DNA of 64,000 nucleotides, from assembly GCF_019668465.1 (NCBI RefSeq), contig NZ_AP024828.1, forward strand, positions 620,001-684,000, written 5' to 3'. Of this stretch, positions 36,285 through 45,374 are shown one piece after another; the stretch's first letter is position 1; every line of letters begins with the position of its first letter. The position numbers and the translations under genes are program-made. Source of the stretch: Mycobacterium senriense (GTDB lineage Bacteria; Actinomycetota; Actinomycetes; Mycobacteriales; Mycobacteriaceae). The notes beneath the pieces were generated by a model. The model did no database searches and was not told where the DNA came from. It was given only the letters and a program-made list of their open reading frames with translations.

Positions 36285-37700
36285 TCAGGGCGCCGCGAGT
36301 GCGGCGTCGGCGGCCATCAGCCGATCGAGCTTGCTGGCGGTGGCGGAGAAGACGGACTCCGCGATGCCCAGAATCCGGTCCCGGACCCGGGGCTTCGCCG
36401 AGGCCGACGGCAGCAGGTGGCCGATCAGATGGCCGAACAGATCCAGGCGCGCCGCGGACAACCAGGACATCAACTCCGGGTCATCGAACCAGCGCAGCTG
36501 GTTGCTGTAGTCGGCCAGTGCCAGCCGTAACCAGTCGACGTCGGTGTCCGGATGGGGCAGAGGTACGCACAGCTCGTTTTTCACGGCGTCGTCCCGGTAG
36601 GCGGCTTCGACGTGGGCGATCAGCGCGGAACTGAAGATCTGTTGGCAGCCGCGCACGCTCTGCAGGGTGATGCGTCCGGGATGGAAAATGGGTGTGGCGG
36701 GCCGCTTTTCGGCGCCGTCCGCGGTGCAATCGATGAACAGCTCGTCGTCGCCGAGCGCGACGGTGCCGCCGTCCAGGATCATCCTGCCGGGCTCGATAAC
36801 CAGTACGTGGCCCATGCGCACCACATCGGTGATGCGGCGCAACTGCTCGAGTTCGAGCCGGGTGACCGTCGCGCAGCGGTACATGGCGGGCTTGACCGCC
36901 GGGTCGATCCGTAACAGCACGCCGGCATCCTCGAGACGCGTGAACAAATCGTGCACCGAGGCCGCGTCGTTGATCGCGCGCAGCTGAGCGGTGAAGCTGG
37001 CCTTGAGCTTGTCGGCGAACAACGCGCCGGGCTGCATCGTCTCGCGATCCAGCAGCCAGGAGTCGCGCGGCATGATCCAGGTCAGCCGGTCCGGCCCGAC
37101 ACCGTGACTCAGCAGCCACAGGCAGGTGTCGATGCCGGTCTTGCCGGCCCCGACGACGACGTAGCGCTCGTGCGCACCGAGCCGGGGCAGGTCGTTGGGC
37201 GGCACGCATTGGATGCCGTCGGCGACTTCGTAGGGCGGGCGCCGCATGGCCGGAACGGTGACCCGCATGTAGGTGGCGTCGACGACGCGGCGCGTGACGC
37301 GGACGGTGTGGTCGGCGCCGGCGAGCGTGCGAAACCGGCCATCGCCGAGGTATTCGCTCATCGGGAAATAGCCGACCCGGCCGGTCGGCAACCACTCCCG
37401 GCGCATGATGCCCTCGTAATACGCGCAGATCTCGCCGGCGGTCGCCAGTTCGTAAAGGCCGCGGTTCCAACCCACTTGGTCGATGGTGTCGCCGCCCAGC
37501 CGTGACGAGTTGACGCCGTAGAACGCCGAGGGTTGATGCAGCCGCACAAACGGATAGGCCATGGTCCAGTGCCCGCCGGGCGCGTGGTGCCGATCCACCA
37601 CCACCACGCGGGCCTCCGTCTCGGTGACCAGCGTGTCGATGAACGCCATCCCCATGGCGCCCGCGCCGACTATTAGGAAGTCGGCCTCGATGGTGCGCAT
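36285..37700 (-). CDS. FAD/NAD(P)-dependent flavoprotein (monooxygenase-like)
   Basis: A 471-residue flavoprotein. An N-terminal Rossmann FAD motif LIVGAGAMGMAFIDTL ends with the acidic residue in VVVDRHHAPGGHW. A second nucleotide-binding motif YVVVGAGKTGIDTCLWLL is at about 178. The general plan is that of flavin-containing monooxygenase-like or lysine/ornithine-hydroxylase-like proteins, but the exact FMO fingerprint is not seen. Substrate unknown. It lies 42 bases upstream of the ECF sigma gene on the same strand and could feed transcription into it. Confidence 0.8.
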   Translation of the reverse strand: MRTIEADFLIVGAGAMGMAFIDTLVTETEARVVVVDRHHAPGGHWTMAYPFVRLHQPSAFYGVNSSRLGGDTIDQVGWNRGLYELATAGEICAYYEGIMRREWLPTGRVGYFPMSEYLGDGRFRTLAGADHTVRVTRRVVDATYMRVTVPAMRRPPYEVADGIQCVPPNDLPRLGAHERYVVVGAGKTGIDTCLWLLSHGVGPDRLTWIMPRDSWLLDRETMQPGALFADKLKASFTAQLRAINDAASVHDLFTRLEDAGVLLRIDPAVKPAMYRCATVTRLELEQLRRITDVVRMGHVLVIEPGRMILDGGTVALGDDELFIDCTADGAEKRPATPIFHPGRITLQSVRGCQQIFSSALIAHVEAAYRDDAVKNELCVPLPHPDTDVDWLRLALADYSNQLRWFDDPELMSWLSAARLDLFGHLIGHLLPSASAKPRVRDRILGIAESVFSATASKLDRLMAADAALAAP

Positions 37701-37803
37701 ACAGCTGTCAGGCTAGCCCGGTACCCACCTTGCCAAGGGTCGAACCGGGTTACTAGGATATGCAAGTATCCGCTTACGCCCGTCAACCACACTCGAGGGC
37801 CCC

Positions 37804-39324
37804 ATGACCACACAGATTCCGCACTTCATCGATGGGCAGCGCACCGCCGGCCAGTCCGGCCGCAGCGCTGACGTCTTCGACCCCAGCACCGGGGGTGTTC
37901 AGGCGACGGTGCCCATGGCCGGCCAAGCCGACATCGATGCCGCGGTGGCGTCGGCCGTCGAAGCCCAAAAGGGTTGGGCCGCAACAAATCCCCAGCGGCG
38001 CGCGCGGGTGATGATGCGCTTCATCGAGCTGGTGAACAAGCACAACGACGAGCTGGCCGAGCTGCTGTCGCGCGAGCACGGCAAGACACTGGCCGACGCC
38101 AAGGGTGACATCCAGCGCGGCATCGAGGTCATCGAGTTCTGCCTCGGCATCCCCCACCTGCTCAAGGGTGAGTACAGCGAGGGCGCCGGACCCGGCATCG
38201 ACGTCTACTCGCTGCGCCAGCCCCTGGGCGTCGTCGCCGGCATCACCCCGTTCAACTTCCCGGCGATGATCCCGCTGTGGAAGGCCGGCCCGGCGCTGGC
38301 CTGCGGCAACGCATTCGTGCTTAAGCCCAGCGAGCGGGACCCGTCGGTGCCGGTGCGGCTGGCCGAGCTCTTCCTGGAAGCGGGCCTGCCACCCGGCGTG
38401 TTCCAGGTCGTGCACGGCGACAAGGAGGCCGTCGACGCCATCCTGAATCACCCCGACATCCAGGCGGTCGGGTTCGTCGGCAGCTCCGACATCGCCCAGT
38501 ACATCTACGCCGGGGCCGCGGCCACCGGCAAGCGCGCGCAGTGCTTCGGCGGCGCCAAGAACCACATGATCGTGATGCCCGACGCCGACCTGGACCAGGC
38601 CGTCGACGCGCTGATCGGCGCGGGGTACGGCAGCGCCGGCGAACGCTGCATGGCGATCAGCGTCGCCGTTCCGGTCGGTGAGAAGACCGCCGATCGGCTG
38701 CGCGCGCGGCTCATCGAGCGGATCAATAACCTGCGCGTCGGCCACAGCCTGGACCCCAAGGCCGACTATGGTCCGCTGGTGACCGAGGCCGCTCTGGCGC
38801 GGGTGCGCGATTACATCGCCCAGGGTGTGGACGCGGGAGCCGAGCTGGTCATCGACGGCCGCGAACGGGCCAGCGACGACCTGGCTTTCGGTGACGCCAA
38901 CCTCGAAGGCGGCTTCTTCATCGGCCCCACTTTGTTCGACCACGTCACGCCGGACATGTCGATCTACACCGACGAGATCTTCGGACCGGTGTTGTGCATC
39001 GTGCGCGCGCACGACTACGAGGAGGCGCTGCGGCTGCCGTCCGAGCACGAATACGGCAACGGCGTGGCGGTTTTCACCCGCGACGGCGACGCGGCCCGCG
39101 ACTTCGTCTCCCGCGTCCAGGTCGGCATGGTCGGTGTCAACGTGCCGATCCCGGTGCCGGTGGCCTACCACACCTTCGGCGGCTGGAAGCGTTCCGGCTT
39201 CGGCGACCTCAACCAGCACGGCCCCTCGTCGATCATCTTCTACACCAAGACCAAGACGGTCACGTCTCGGTGGCCGTCGGGCATCAAAGACGGCGCCGAA
39301 TTCGTCATTCCCACAATGGATTAG
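37804..39324 (+). CDS. mmsA: methylmalonate-semialdehyde dehydrogenase (CoA-acylating)
   Basis: Oxidises methylmalonate or malonate semialdehyde to propionyl-CoA or acetyl-CoA in valine and inositol breakdown. It has 506 residues, of the ALDH superfamily. QIPHFIDGQRTAGQSGR start, ITPFNFPAMIPLWK, NAFVLKPSERDPSVP, GFVGSSDIAQYIY and the active-site Cys in GSAGERCMAIS, followed by EIFGPVLCIVRAHDYEEAL. First gene of mmsA-fadE-mmsB, the same set as M. tuberculosis Rv0753c-Rv0751c. Confidence 0.97.
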   Translation: MTTQIPHFIDGQRTAGQSGRSADVFDPSTGGVQATVPMAGQADIDAAVASAVEAQKGWAATNPQRRARVMMRFIELVNKHNDELAELLSREHGKTLADAKGDIQRGIEVIEFCLGIPHLLKGEYSEGAGPGIDVYSLRQPLGVVAGITPFNFPAMIPLWKAGPALACGNAFVLKPSERDPSVPVRLAELFLEAGLPPGVFQVVHGDKEAVDAILNHPDIQAVGFVGSSDIAQYIYAGAAATGKRAQCFGGAKNHMIVMPDADLDQAVDALIGAGYGSAGERCMAISVAVPVGEKTADRLRARLIERINNLRVGHSLDPKADYGPLVTEAALARVRDYIAQGVDAGAELVIDGRERASDDLAFGDANLEGGFFIGPTLFDHVTPDMSIYTDEIFGPVLCIVRAHDYEEALRLPSEHEYGNGVAVFTRDGDAARDFVSRVQVGMVGVNVPIPVPVAYHTFGGWKRSGFGDLNQHGPSSIIFYTKTKTVTSRWPSGIKDGAEFVIPTMD

Positions 39325-39336
39325 GGTCACTGCCTG

Positions 39337-40503
39337 ATGGCTTCATTTACCCTCAACGACGACGAACGGGTCATCACCGAGACGGCCGCCGCGTTCGCCG
39401 CCAAGCGCCTCGCCCCGTTCGCCCTGGAATGGGATGCGGCCAAACATTTCCCGGTGGACGTGCTGCGCGAATCGGCCGAACTCGGCATGGCGGCGATCTA
39501 CTGCCGCGAGGACGTCGGGGGCAGCGGACTGCGCCGGCTCGACGGCGTCCGCATCTTCGAGCAGCTGGCCATCGCCGACCCCACCACCGCCGCGTTCCTG
39601 TCCATTCACAACATGTGCGCGTGGATGATCGACACCTTCGGCACCGCCGAGCAGCGCAAGGACTGGGTCCCGCGGCTGGCGTCGATGGACGTCATCGCCA
39701 GCTACTGCCTCACCGAGCCCGGCGCCGGGTCTGACGCCGGCGCGCTGAGCACCCGTGCCGTCAAGCAGGGCGGCGACTACGTGCTGGACGGCGTCAAACA
39801 GTTCATCTCCGGCGCGGGCGCCTCGGACGCCTACGTGGTGATGGCCAGGACCGGCAACGAGGGACCGCGCGGCATCTCGGCCTTCGTGATCGAAAAGGGC
39901 ACCGCGGGGCTGAGTTTCGGCTCGCTCGAGGAGAAGATGGGCTGGCATGCCCAACCCACCGCTCAGGTGATCCTGGAAGGGGTCCGGGTGCCGGCCGACG
40001 CGATGCTGGGCGGCGCCGACGGCGAGGGCGCCGGATTCGGCATCGCGATGAAAGGCCTCAATGGCGGTCGACTCAACATCGCCGCGTGCTCACTCGGCGG
40101 CGCCCAGGCAGCCGCGGACAAGGCCGGGGCCTATGTTCGCGATCGGCAGGCGTTCGGGTCGTCCCTGCTCGACGAGCCGACCATCCGCTTCACCCTGGCC
40201 GACATGGCCACCGGCCTGGAAACCTCGCGAATGATGTTGTGGCGGGCGGCCGATGCGCTGGACGCTGACGATCCCGACAAGGTCGAGTTGTGTGCGATGG
40301 CCAAGCGCTACGTCACCGACACCTGCTTCGAGGTCGCCGACAAAGCCCTGCAGCTGCACGGTGGCTACGGCTACCTGCGCGAGTATGGTCTGGAAAAGAT
40401 CGTCCGCGACCTGCGGGTGCACCGAATCCTGGAAGGCACCAACGAAATCATGCGGGTGGTCATCGGCCGGGCCGAAGCCGCACGGGTCCGCGCAACCGCA
40501 TAG
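39337..40503 (+). CDS. fadE9: acyl-CoA dehydrogenase, probably isobutyryl-CoA dehydrogenase (FadE9-like)
   Basis: Flavoprotein of 388 residues that introduces the double bond into isobutyryl-CoA in valine degradation. YCLTEPGAGSDAGAL is the acyl-CoA dehydrogenase signature, GGRLNIAACSLGGAQAA lies in the middle, and QLHGGYGYLREYGLEKIVRDLRVHRILEGTNEIM holds the second signature and the catalytic Glu of EGTNE. The gene lies 12 bases after mmsA. Substrate choice comes from the neighbours, not from a residue I can point to. Confidence 0.95.
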   Translation: MASFTLNDDERVITETAAAFAAKRLAPFALEWDAAKHFPVDVLRESAELGMAAIYCREDVGGSGLRRLDGVRIFEQLAIADPTTAAFLSIHNMCAWMIDTFGTAEQRKDWVPRLASMDVIASYCLTEPGAGSDAGALSTRAVKQGGDYVLDGVKQFISGAGASDAYVVMARTGNEGPRGISAFVIEKGTAGLSFGSLEEKMGWHAQPTAQVILEGVRVPADAMLGGADGEGAGFGIAMKGLNGGRLNIAACSLGGAQAAADKAGAYVRDRQAFGSSLLDEPTIRFTLADMATGLETSRMMLWRAADALDADDPDKVELCAMAKRYVTDTCFEVADKALQLHGGYGYLREYGLEKIVRDLRVHRILEGTNEIMRVVIGRAEAARVRATA

Positions 40504-40527
40504 ACAACCGCATAGAAAGGTCTCCAG

Positions 40528-41412
40528 ATGACCGAGCACCTGACGGTGGCCTTCCTGGGCCTCGGCCACATGGGCGGGCCCATGGCAACCAATCTTGTTG
40601 CGGCCAAACATGCGGTGCGCGGATTCGATCCCGTCCCCGCGGCGCTGTCCGCGGCGGCCGAGGCCGGCGTCACCGGATTCGACAGCGCCACAGCCGCGGT
40701 GGCCGGGTCGGACGTGGTGATCACCATGCTGCCCAACGGGGAGCTGGTCAAACGCTGCTACGCGGAGATCCTGCCCGCCGCGCGGCCCGGCGCGTTGTTC
40801 ATCGACAGCTCCACGATCTCGGTCAACGATGCCCGCGAGGTGCACGCGCTGGCCGAATCGAGCGGCGTCGCACAGCTGGACGCCCCCGTCTCGGGCGGGG
40901 TGAAAGGCGCCGTCGCCGGGACGCTGGCGTTCATGGTGGGCGGCGACGCCGACGCCCTGCAACGGGCGCGCCCGGTGCTGGAGCCCATGGCGGGCAAGAT
41001 CATTCACTGCGGCGCGGCCGGAGCCGGACAGGCCGCCAAGGTGTGCAACAACATGGTGCTGGCGGTGCAGCAGATCGCGGTCGGCGAGGCGTTCATCCTC
41101 GCCGAGAAGCTCGGTTTGTCCGCCCAGTCCCTGTTCGACGTCATCACCGGGGCGACCGGCAACTGCTGGGCGGTGCACACCAACTGCCCTGTGCCGGGCC
41201 CGGTCCCGACCTCCCCGGCCAACAACGACTTCAAGCCCGGCTTTGCCACCGCGCTGATGAACAAGGACCTCGGCCTGGCGATGGACGCGGTGACCTCCAG
41301 TGGTGCTGCGGCGCCGCTGGGTACGCACGCCGCGGAGATCTACGCGGAATTCGCCACCGAGCACGCCGATAAGGACTTCAGTGCCGTCATCGAGATGCTG
41401 CGCGGCAGCTGA
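40528..41412 (+). CDS. mmsB: 3-hydroxyisobutyrate dehydrogenase
   Basis: Oxidises 3-hydroxyisobutyrate to methylmalonate semialdehyde, the substrate of MmsA. It has 294 residues. FLGLGHMGGPMATNL is the NAD-binding start, DAPVSGGVKGAVAGTL the substrate-binding signature, and catalytic Lys lies in GAGQAAKVCNNM. The terminal gene of the operon, with an AGGTCTCC-type purine/pyrimidine spacer of 24 bases after fadE9. It converges with the O-methyltransferase gene 2 bases away. Confidence 0.97.
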   Translation: MTEHLTVAFLGLGHMGGPMATNLVAAKHAVRGFDPVPAALSAAAEAGVTGFDSATAAVAGSDVVITMLPNGELVKRCYAEILPAARPGALFIDSSTISVNDAREVHALAESSGVAQLDAPVSGGVKGAVAGTLAFMVGGDADALQRARPVLEPMAGKIIHCGAAGAGQAAKVCNNMVLAVQQIAVGEAFILAEKLGLSAQSLFDVITGATGNCWAVHTNCPVPGPVPTSPANNDFKPGFATALMNKDLGLAMDAVTSSGAAAPLGTHAAEIYAEFATEHADKDFSAVIEMLRGS

Positions 41413-41414
41413 AC

Positions 41415-42506
41415 TTATGCGACCCTGGCTTCCACCACGCTGAGCGGTGAAGCGGTTCGTACCATCCTGGTCATCTCAAACCCCGCTTGGCTCAGCAGAT
41501 ATCGGTACTCGGCTGCCGTGCGTTCCCGAGCCCCCAGATTCAACAGCATCTCCAGGTCCACCCAGTTTCCCGGGAAGTCGCGGTCGTTGTCCGGGATGAC
41601 CATTTCGACCAGGAGCACCTTGGCTCGCGGGCCCGCCGCTTGGCGAACATTGCGCAGGATCCGGACCGCCGTCTCGTCGCACCAGTCGTGAATGATGTTC
41701 TTGAGGATGTAGGCGTCACCACCAGCCGGAACAGTGTCGAAAAACGATCCGTGTGCGATGCGCACCCGGTCGGCGACACGGTGCTTTTCCAATAGTGGGC
41801 GCGCGCTCGCGACGACCGATGGCAAGTCGTATAGCACGCCGCGGGAAGCGGGCGCAGCCGCGAGGACGGCGGCCAGCAGCGGTCCGTGACCACCGCCGAC
41901 GTCGACGATGGTGGGGTAGGTGCTGAAGTCGTAACCGGCGATGACGGACGCTGTGGTCAGCTCCGAGATGTTGGTCATCGTCTGGTTGAAGAGCTCGGCG
42001 AGCTCGGGCTCGTCGGCGAAGTATTCGAAGCTGTCCTTGCCGTGCAGCGCCGGGACGACCGAGAGGCCGGTGCGGACCGAATCAACGAGCAGGGTCCATC
42101 GTTCGCGCTGCTCCCGCGACCCATAGAACCGTGCCGCGGATGTCGTCGACACCGGTGCATCCGAACATAGTGTCGCCGCAAGGGAATTCAGCTCATAGCG
42201 GCCATCGCGGCGGCGGCGGAAAACCCCCCGGCCGATCAGGGCGCGCAGCAACCGGCGCAGCGCGTCGGCGTCCGCGCCCACCCGGTCTGCCAGGTCCTCG
42301 ATCGGCAGCGGGCCGATGGCCAGCGCATCGGCGATGCGCAATTGGGCCGCCACCGTGATCGCCTGCGAAGTCCAAGTGGCGGTGATCATTTCCATCATCG
42401 CCGCCGGCGGGGGTACCAGCCGTTGATGTAGCCGGTACAGGAGATGGCGGATCCATTCGACAACGCGGGCCAGCCGGGGCGGCGGCAACTTGGCGCTTGT
42501 CGGCAT
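41415..42506 (-). CDS. SAM-dependent O-methyltransferase (AcmB/PhzM-like) of the SigL-linked cluster
   Basis: A 363-residue small-molecule O-methyltransferase. The N-terminal winged-helix dimerisation domain (LRIADALAIGPLPIEDLADRVGADADALRRLLRALIGRGVF) precedes a SAM domain with VDVGGGHGPLLAAVL, LYDLPSVV, GSFFDTVPAGGDAYILKNIIHDWCDE (the His-Asp of the catalytic centre) and LLVEMVIP. Two adjacent ATGs exist; 42506 gives 7 bases to the GGAGG. It is the last gene of the cluster, 14 bases after a flavin monooxygenase, so it probably methylates a hydroxyl made by that enzyme. Confidence 0.92.
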   Translation of the reverse strand: MPTSAKLPPPRLARVVEWIRHLLYRLHQRLVPPPAAMMEMITATWTSQAITVAAQLRIADALAIGPLPIEDLADRVGADADALRRLLRALIGRGVFRRRRDGRYELNSLAATLCSDAPVSTTSAARFYGSREQRERWTLLVDSVRTGLSVVPALHGKDSFEYFADEPELAELFNQTMTNISELTTASVIAGYDFSTYPTIVDVGGGHGPLLAAVLAAAPASRGVLYDLPSVVASARPLLEKHRVADRVRIAHGSFFDTVPAGGDAYILKNIIHDWCDETAVRILRNVRQAAGPRAKVLLVEMVIPDNDRDFPGNWVDLEMLLNLGARERTAAEYRYLLSQAGFEMTRMVRTASPLSVVEARVA

Positions 42507-42520
42507 CATCTCACCTCCGA

Positions 42521-43720
42521 TCAGACGCTCGTGGGCAAGGCGGTAGCGAGATCTCGACTGATCTCCGCGGACATCCGGCTGTGACTCACCTTTTGCAGGA
42601 AAGCCGCCAGCGCCCAGGTCATGAACCGGTCCGAGATCATTGCCGCCGGCCTCAGCGTGGATTCGCTGCGAGACACCTGCTGCGTGGTCACCCACGACAC
42701 GACCTTGACCTGGCGACGCCGGGTCTTCTCGTACCGGCGCAGCGCGCTCGCGAGATGACGCCTGCCGCCGGGAAGAGTCGTCCAGTCAAAATTCGACAGC
42801 GCCCTGCACAGCACCATCGTGTCGAGCAGCGCCTGGTTGGTCCCCTGCGCAAGGGTGGGCGGCATCGTGTGCGCGGCATCGCCGAGCAGCGTGACAACGC
42901 CGCGGCCCGTTCGGGGAATCGGATGCCGGAAATGCGGGAATGGCGAAGGGGCAAGATCCTCATCGTTCAACGCCACCAACACGCGATCAACAAGTTCGGA
43001 CCATCCGGTGAAGTGGGAGCGCAGCATGTCGATCGGACGTGGCGGTCTGACGAAATCAGACGACCACGGCAGGTCAAACCACCACTGCAGATCCGAGCCT
43101 CCAGCCGGCCACAGTCCAAGGTTTGCGTGCTCGCCGATGATCATGAGCGCGACGTTCCTATCGACCCGGCCGGGAAGCGTCACAAGTCCCTGCCAGCTGC
43201 ACCAGCCCGTGGGCCGCGCGGCCGGTCCGCCAACGTGATCGCGGACCCTCGAGTGCAGACCGTCCGCGCCGATCAGCAGATCCCCTTCGACCGAGCTGCC
43301 GTCGTCGAATTCGACCCGCACCCCATTGCAGGTGTTGAAGAAACCGAGGGCACGGCGGTTGAACCGAATGCGCTCTGCGGGAAACCCTTCCAGCAGGCGT
43401 TCAAGCAGGCGCCGACGCGGGACCATCCGGACCGGAGCGCCCAACCGTGCCGTGATCGTGGTCAAGTCCACCGTGGTGATCCGGCGACCGGTCGGTGTCA
43501 TGACGCACACCGTGGACAGTAGCTGCCCGACACCGTCCATGTCGACACCGAGCTGGTCCAAAACCCTTGCGCCATTGGGCCAAATGGTTACGGCTCCCCC
43601 ACCTGGCTGCGAATCTGGGCGGCGCTCGAAGACGGTGACATCATGCCCGTCGCGCATGAGTCCCCGGGCAACGGAGATGCCCCCGACACCGGCACCGACG
43701 ACGAGGATGCGAAGCGGCAT
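42521..43720 (-). CDS. FAD-dependent aromatic-type monooxygenase of the SigL-linked cluster
   Basis: A 399-residue flavin monooxygenase of the PHBH/TetX class. RILVVGAGVGGISVARGLMRDGHDVTVFERR is the ADP-binding GxGxxG motif, LIGADGLHSRVR is the DG motif, and GVVTLLGDAAHTMPPTLAQGTNQAL is the GD motif that binds FAD ribityl. It probably hydroxylates an aromatic or enol ring. ATG 43720 is chosen because the Rossmann strand starts right there. An 8-codon ORF with a strong SD ends 5 bases upstream, and a SigL-type promoter lies before it. Confidence 0.92.
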   Translation of the reverse strand: MPLRILVVGAGVGGISVARGLMRDGHDVTVFERRPDSQPGGGAVTIWPNGARVLDQLGVDMDGVGQLLSTVCVMTPTGRRITTVDLTTITARLGAPVRMVPRRRLLERLLEGFPAERIRFNRRALGFFNTCNGVRVEFDDGSSVEGDLLIGADGLHSRVRDHVGGPAARPTGWCSWQGLVTLPGRVDRNVALMIIGEHANLGLWPAGGSDLQWWFDLPWSSDFVRPPRPIDMLRSHFTGWSELVDRVLVALNDEDLAPSPFPHFRHPIPRTGRGVVTLLGDAAHTMPPTLAQGTNQALLDTMVLCRALSNFDWTTLPGGRRHLASALRRYEKTRRRQVKVVSWVTTQQVSRSESTLRPAAMISDRFMTWALAAFLQKVSHSRMSAEISRDLATALPTSV

Positions 43721-43725
43721 CGGTG

Positions 43726-43752
43726 TTAGTTCCGCGCAGGCCAATGGTTCAT
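43726..43752 (-). CDS. possible 8-codon leader peptide upstream of the flavin monooxygenase
   Basis: ATG at 43752 with GGAGG placed 6 bases upstream encodes MNHWPARN and stops 5 bases before the ATG of the monooxygenase, which has no good SD of its own. Translation of the small ORF could therefore load ribosomes for the larger gene (coupling). Confidence 0.35.
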   Translation of the reverse strand: MNHWPARN

Positions 43753-43770
43753 CGCAGACCTCCCACCGCT

Positions 43771-43798
43771 ATCACGTAGGGCGTCGACGGGAGGTTCA
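43771..43798 (-). promoter_or_regulatory. SigL-type promoter candidate upstream of the second monooxygenase
   Basis: Minus strand TGAACC (43798-43793), 16 bases, CGTGAT (43776-43771). The -35 overlaps the stop codon of the marR gene. Spacing equals that of the other three sites in the cluster; the -10 core CGT is kept but its last two bases differ from CGTGTC. The start of transcription would be near 43764, just before the GGAGG of the leader ORF. Confidence 0.5.
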
Positions 43799-44302
43799 AA
43801 AGTCGCCGGCGTTGCGCCGCAGTGTCTCAATGGACGACACGAGTGCTTCGGACTCATCGGCATCGATCCCGATGTCAGCGAACACTTGCTCGTTGAGCGT
43901 GATGGTGGCGTCCTCGACGGTCGAGCGGCCGAGATCGGTGATCTGCACGAGGGTGGTGCGCCCGTCGGTGGGGTGGGGCACCCGCTGCACCAGCCCGTTG
44001 GCTTCCAGCCGACGGATCGCATGCGTGACGCTGGTGACGTGCACCTGCAGCCGGTCAGACGCCTTGGTGATGGGCAACTCACCGCTGCGGCTGAAGGCCA
44101 GGAGCCGCAATAACTCGAAGCGGGAAAAGCTCAAGTCGTAGGGTCGCAGCGCGTTCTCGACGCGCGCGAGCAGGATCTGGTGAGCCCGCATCACCGAGGT
44201 CACCGCAACCATGCCCGGCGCCACGTCACCCCAGCCGGCGCGCGTCCAGTTCGCCCTCGCCTGTGCGATCGGGTCGGGTTTGTCGGATGCGGAAGGGGCC
44301 AC
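43796..44302 (-). CDS. MarR-family transcriptional regulator (Rv0737-like)
   Basis: A 168-residue winged-helix repressor-type protein: LRPYDLSFSRFELLRLLAF, ITKASDRLQVHVTSVTHAIRRLEANGLVQRVPHPTDGRTTLVQIT (recognition helix and wing with DxR), then a dimerisation helix. H37Rv has a MarR-type gene (Rv0737) shortly after rslA, so this is probably its orthologue, with the biosynthetic genes placed around it. It could sense a phenolic intermediate or product. The GTG start lies 34 bases after the aminotransferase stop. Confidence 0.9.
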   Translation of the reverse strand: MAPSASDKPDPIAQARANWTRAGWGDVAPGMVAVTSVMRAHQILLARVENALRPYDLSFSRFELLRLLAFSRSGELPITKASDRLQVHVTSVTHAIRRLEANGLVQRVPHPTDGRTTLVQITDLGRSTVEDATITLNEQVFADIGIDADESEALVSSIETLRRNAGDF

Positions 44303-44336
44303 GCCCTTTCTTACCGCACTTTGGCCGTGATTTTCC

Positions 44337-45374
44337 TCAGGCGTGTGACTTTGCCACCGCGGCCAGCACCGCGCGGGTGGATGCGCGGTTCCCCACGGTG
44401 ATCCGCGCCCCTCCGTCGGGGTAGTGCCGGACCTTCAGCCCAGCCTCACCGAACCCCTGTTGCCAGTGCCGCCCGGCGGCCGGCAGGTAAACGAAGTTGG
44501 CATGTCCGTCGGTAGTGCACACCCCCAACGCGGCGAGGCGCCGGGACAAGTATTGCCGCTCACCGCTGATTCGCAGAATGCGTTGCCACAACTGATCGTC
44601 GGCCGCATAGGAAGCAGCCACCGCGACCAGGCTGGTGATCCCCATGCCGAACGGCAATTGCATCCTCCACAGGATCGCGGCGAGCTCTGGTGAGGCGAAC
44701 CCGTAGCCAATACGAAGTCCGGCCAAGCCATAGGCCTTCGAGAACGTCCGCAGCACCACGACATTCGGGAAGCGCCGCACCAGATCAGGTCCGCCGACGC
44801 GGTGCTGTGGGGCGACGAACTCGATATAGGCCTCGTCGAGTAGCACGACAGTGTCTTCTGGCACGCGGCGCAGGAATCGTTCGACCTCACAGACGGGTTC
44901 CATCGTACCGGTCGGATTGTGCGGCCGGCACAGGACGACGACGTTGGCGCCCGTCGCCGCCTCGGCCATGGCCTGCAGGTCGTGGTGGCCAGATTCGTCG
45001 AGCGGAATGGTGATCGGCGTGAGGTGGGCCATCCGCGCGAAGATCGGGTATCCGTCGAATGTCGGCTCGCTCAACACAATCCGGTCACCTGGCCGCGTCA
45101 CCGCATGCAACACCTGCATCGCCACCCCGCTCGCCCCGGCTCCGAGCACGACCTGCCCGTCGCCCACCCCAACGTGACCGGCGACGAGTGTCCGCATCCG
45201 TTCGGGGCGGAATTCGGGATAACGATTCGCGGCGTCGATCGAGCGGATCAAAGCCGAACGCACAGCCGGCAGCGGCGGGAACGGGTTTTCGTTGAGGGAC
45301 AGCGCCAGCGGATCGATCGCGTCCGGCAATGTGCCGCCTGGCTCGACGGGGTCCGCTTCCAGCACGACAGACAT
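44337..45374 (-). CDS. HisC/PatA-like PLP-dependent aminotransferase of the SigL-linked cluster
   Basis: A 345-residue class II (histidinol-phosphate type) aminotransferase. LNENPFPPLPAVRSAL start, GAGASGVAMQVLH, CRPHNPTGT, LLDEAYIEF, and the PLP lysine in RTFSKAYGLAGLRIGYGF, ending with GARITVGNRAST. Relatives act on histidinol phosphate or on aromatic amino acids (PatA). No histidine genes are near, so an amino-acid or keto-acid step for the pathway is likely. ATG 45374 overlaps the stop of the KAS III-like gene by one base, indicating coupling. Confidence 0.9.
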   Translation of the reverse strand: MSVVLEADPVEPGGTLPDAIDPLALSLNENPFPPLPAVRSALIRSIDAANRYPEFRPERMRTLVAGHVGVGDGQVVLGAGASGVAMQVLHAVTRPGDRIVLSEPTFDGYPIFARMAHLTPITIPLDESGHHDLQAMAEAATGANVVVLCRPHNPTGTMEPVCEVERFLRRVPEDTVVLLDEAYIEFVAPQHRVGGPDLVRRFPNVVVLRTFSKAYGLAGLRIGYGFASPELAAILWRMQLPFGMGITSLVAVAASYAADDQLWQRILRISGERQYLSRRLAALGVCTTDGHANFVYLPAAGRHWQQGFGEAGLKVRHYPDGGARITVGNRASTRAVLAAVAKSHA

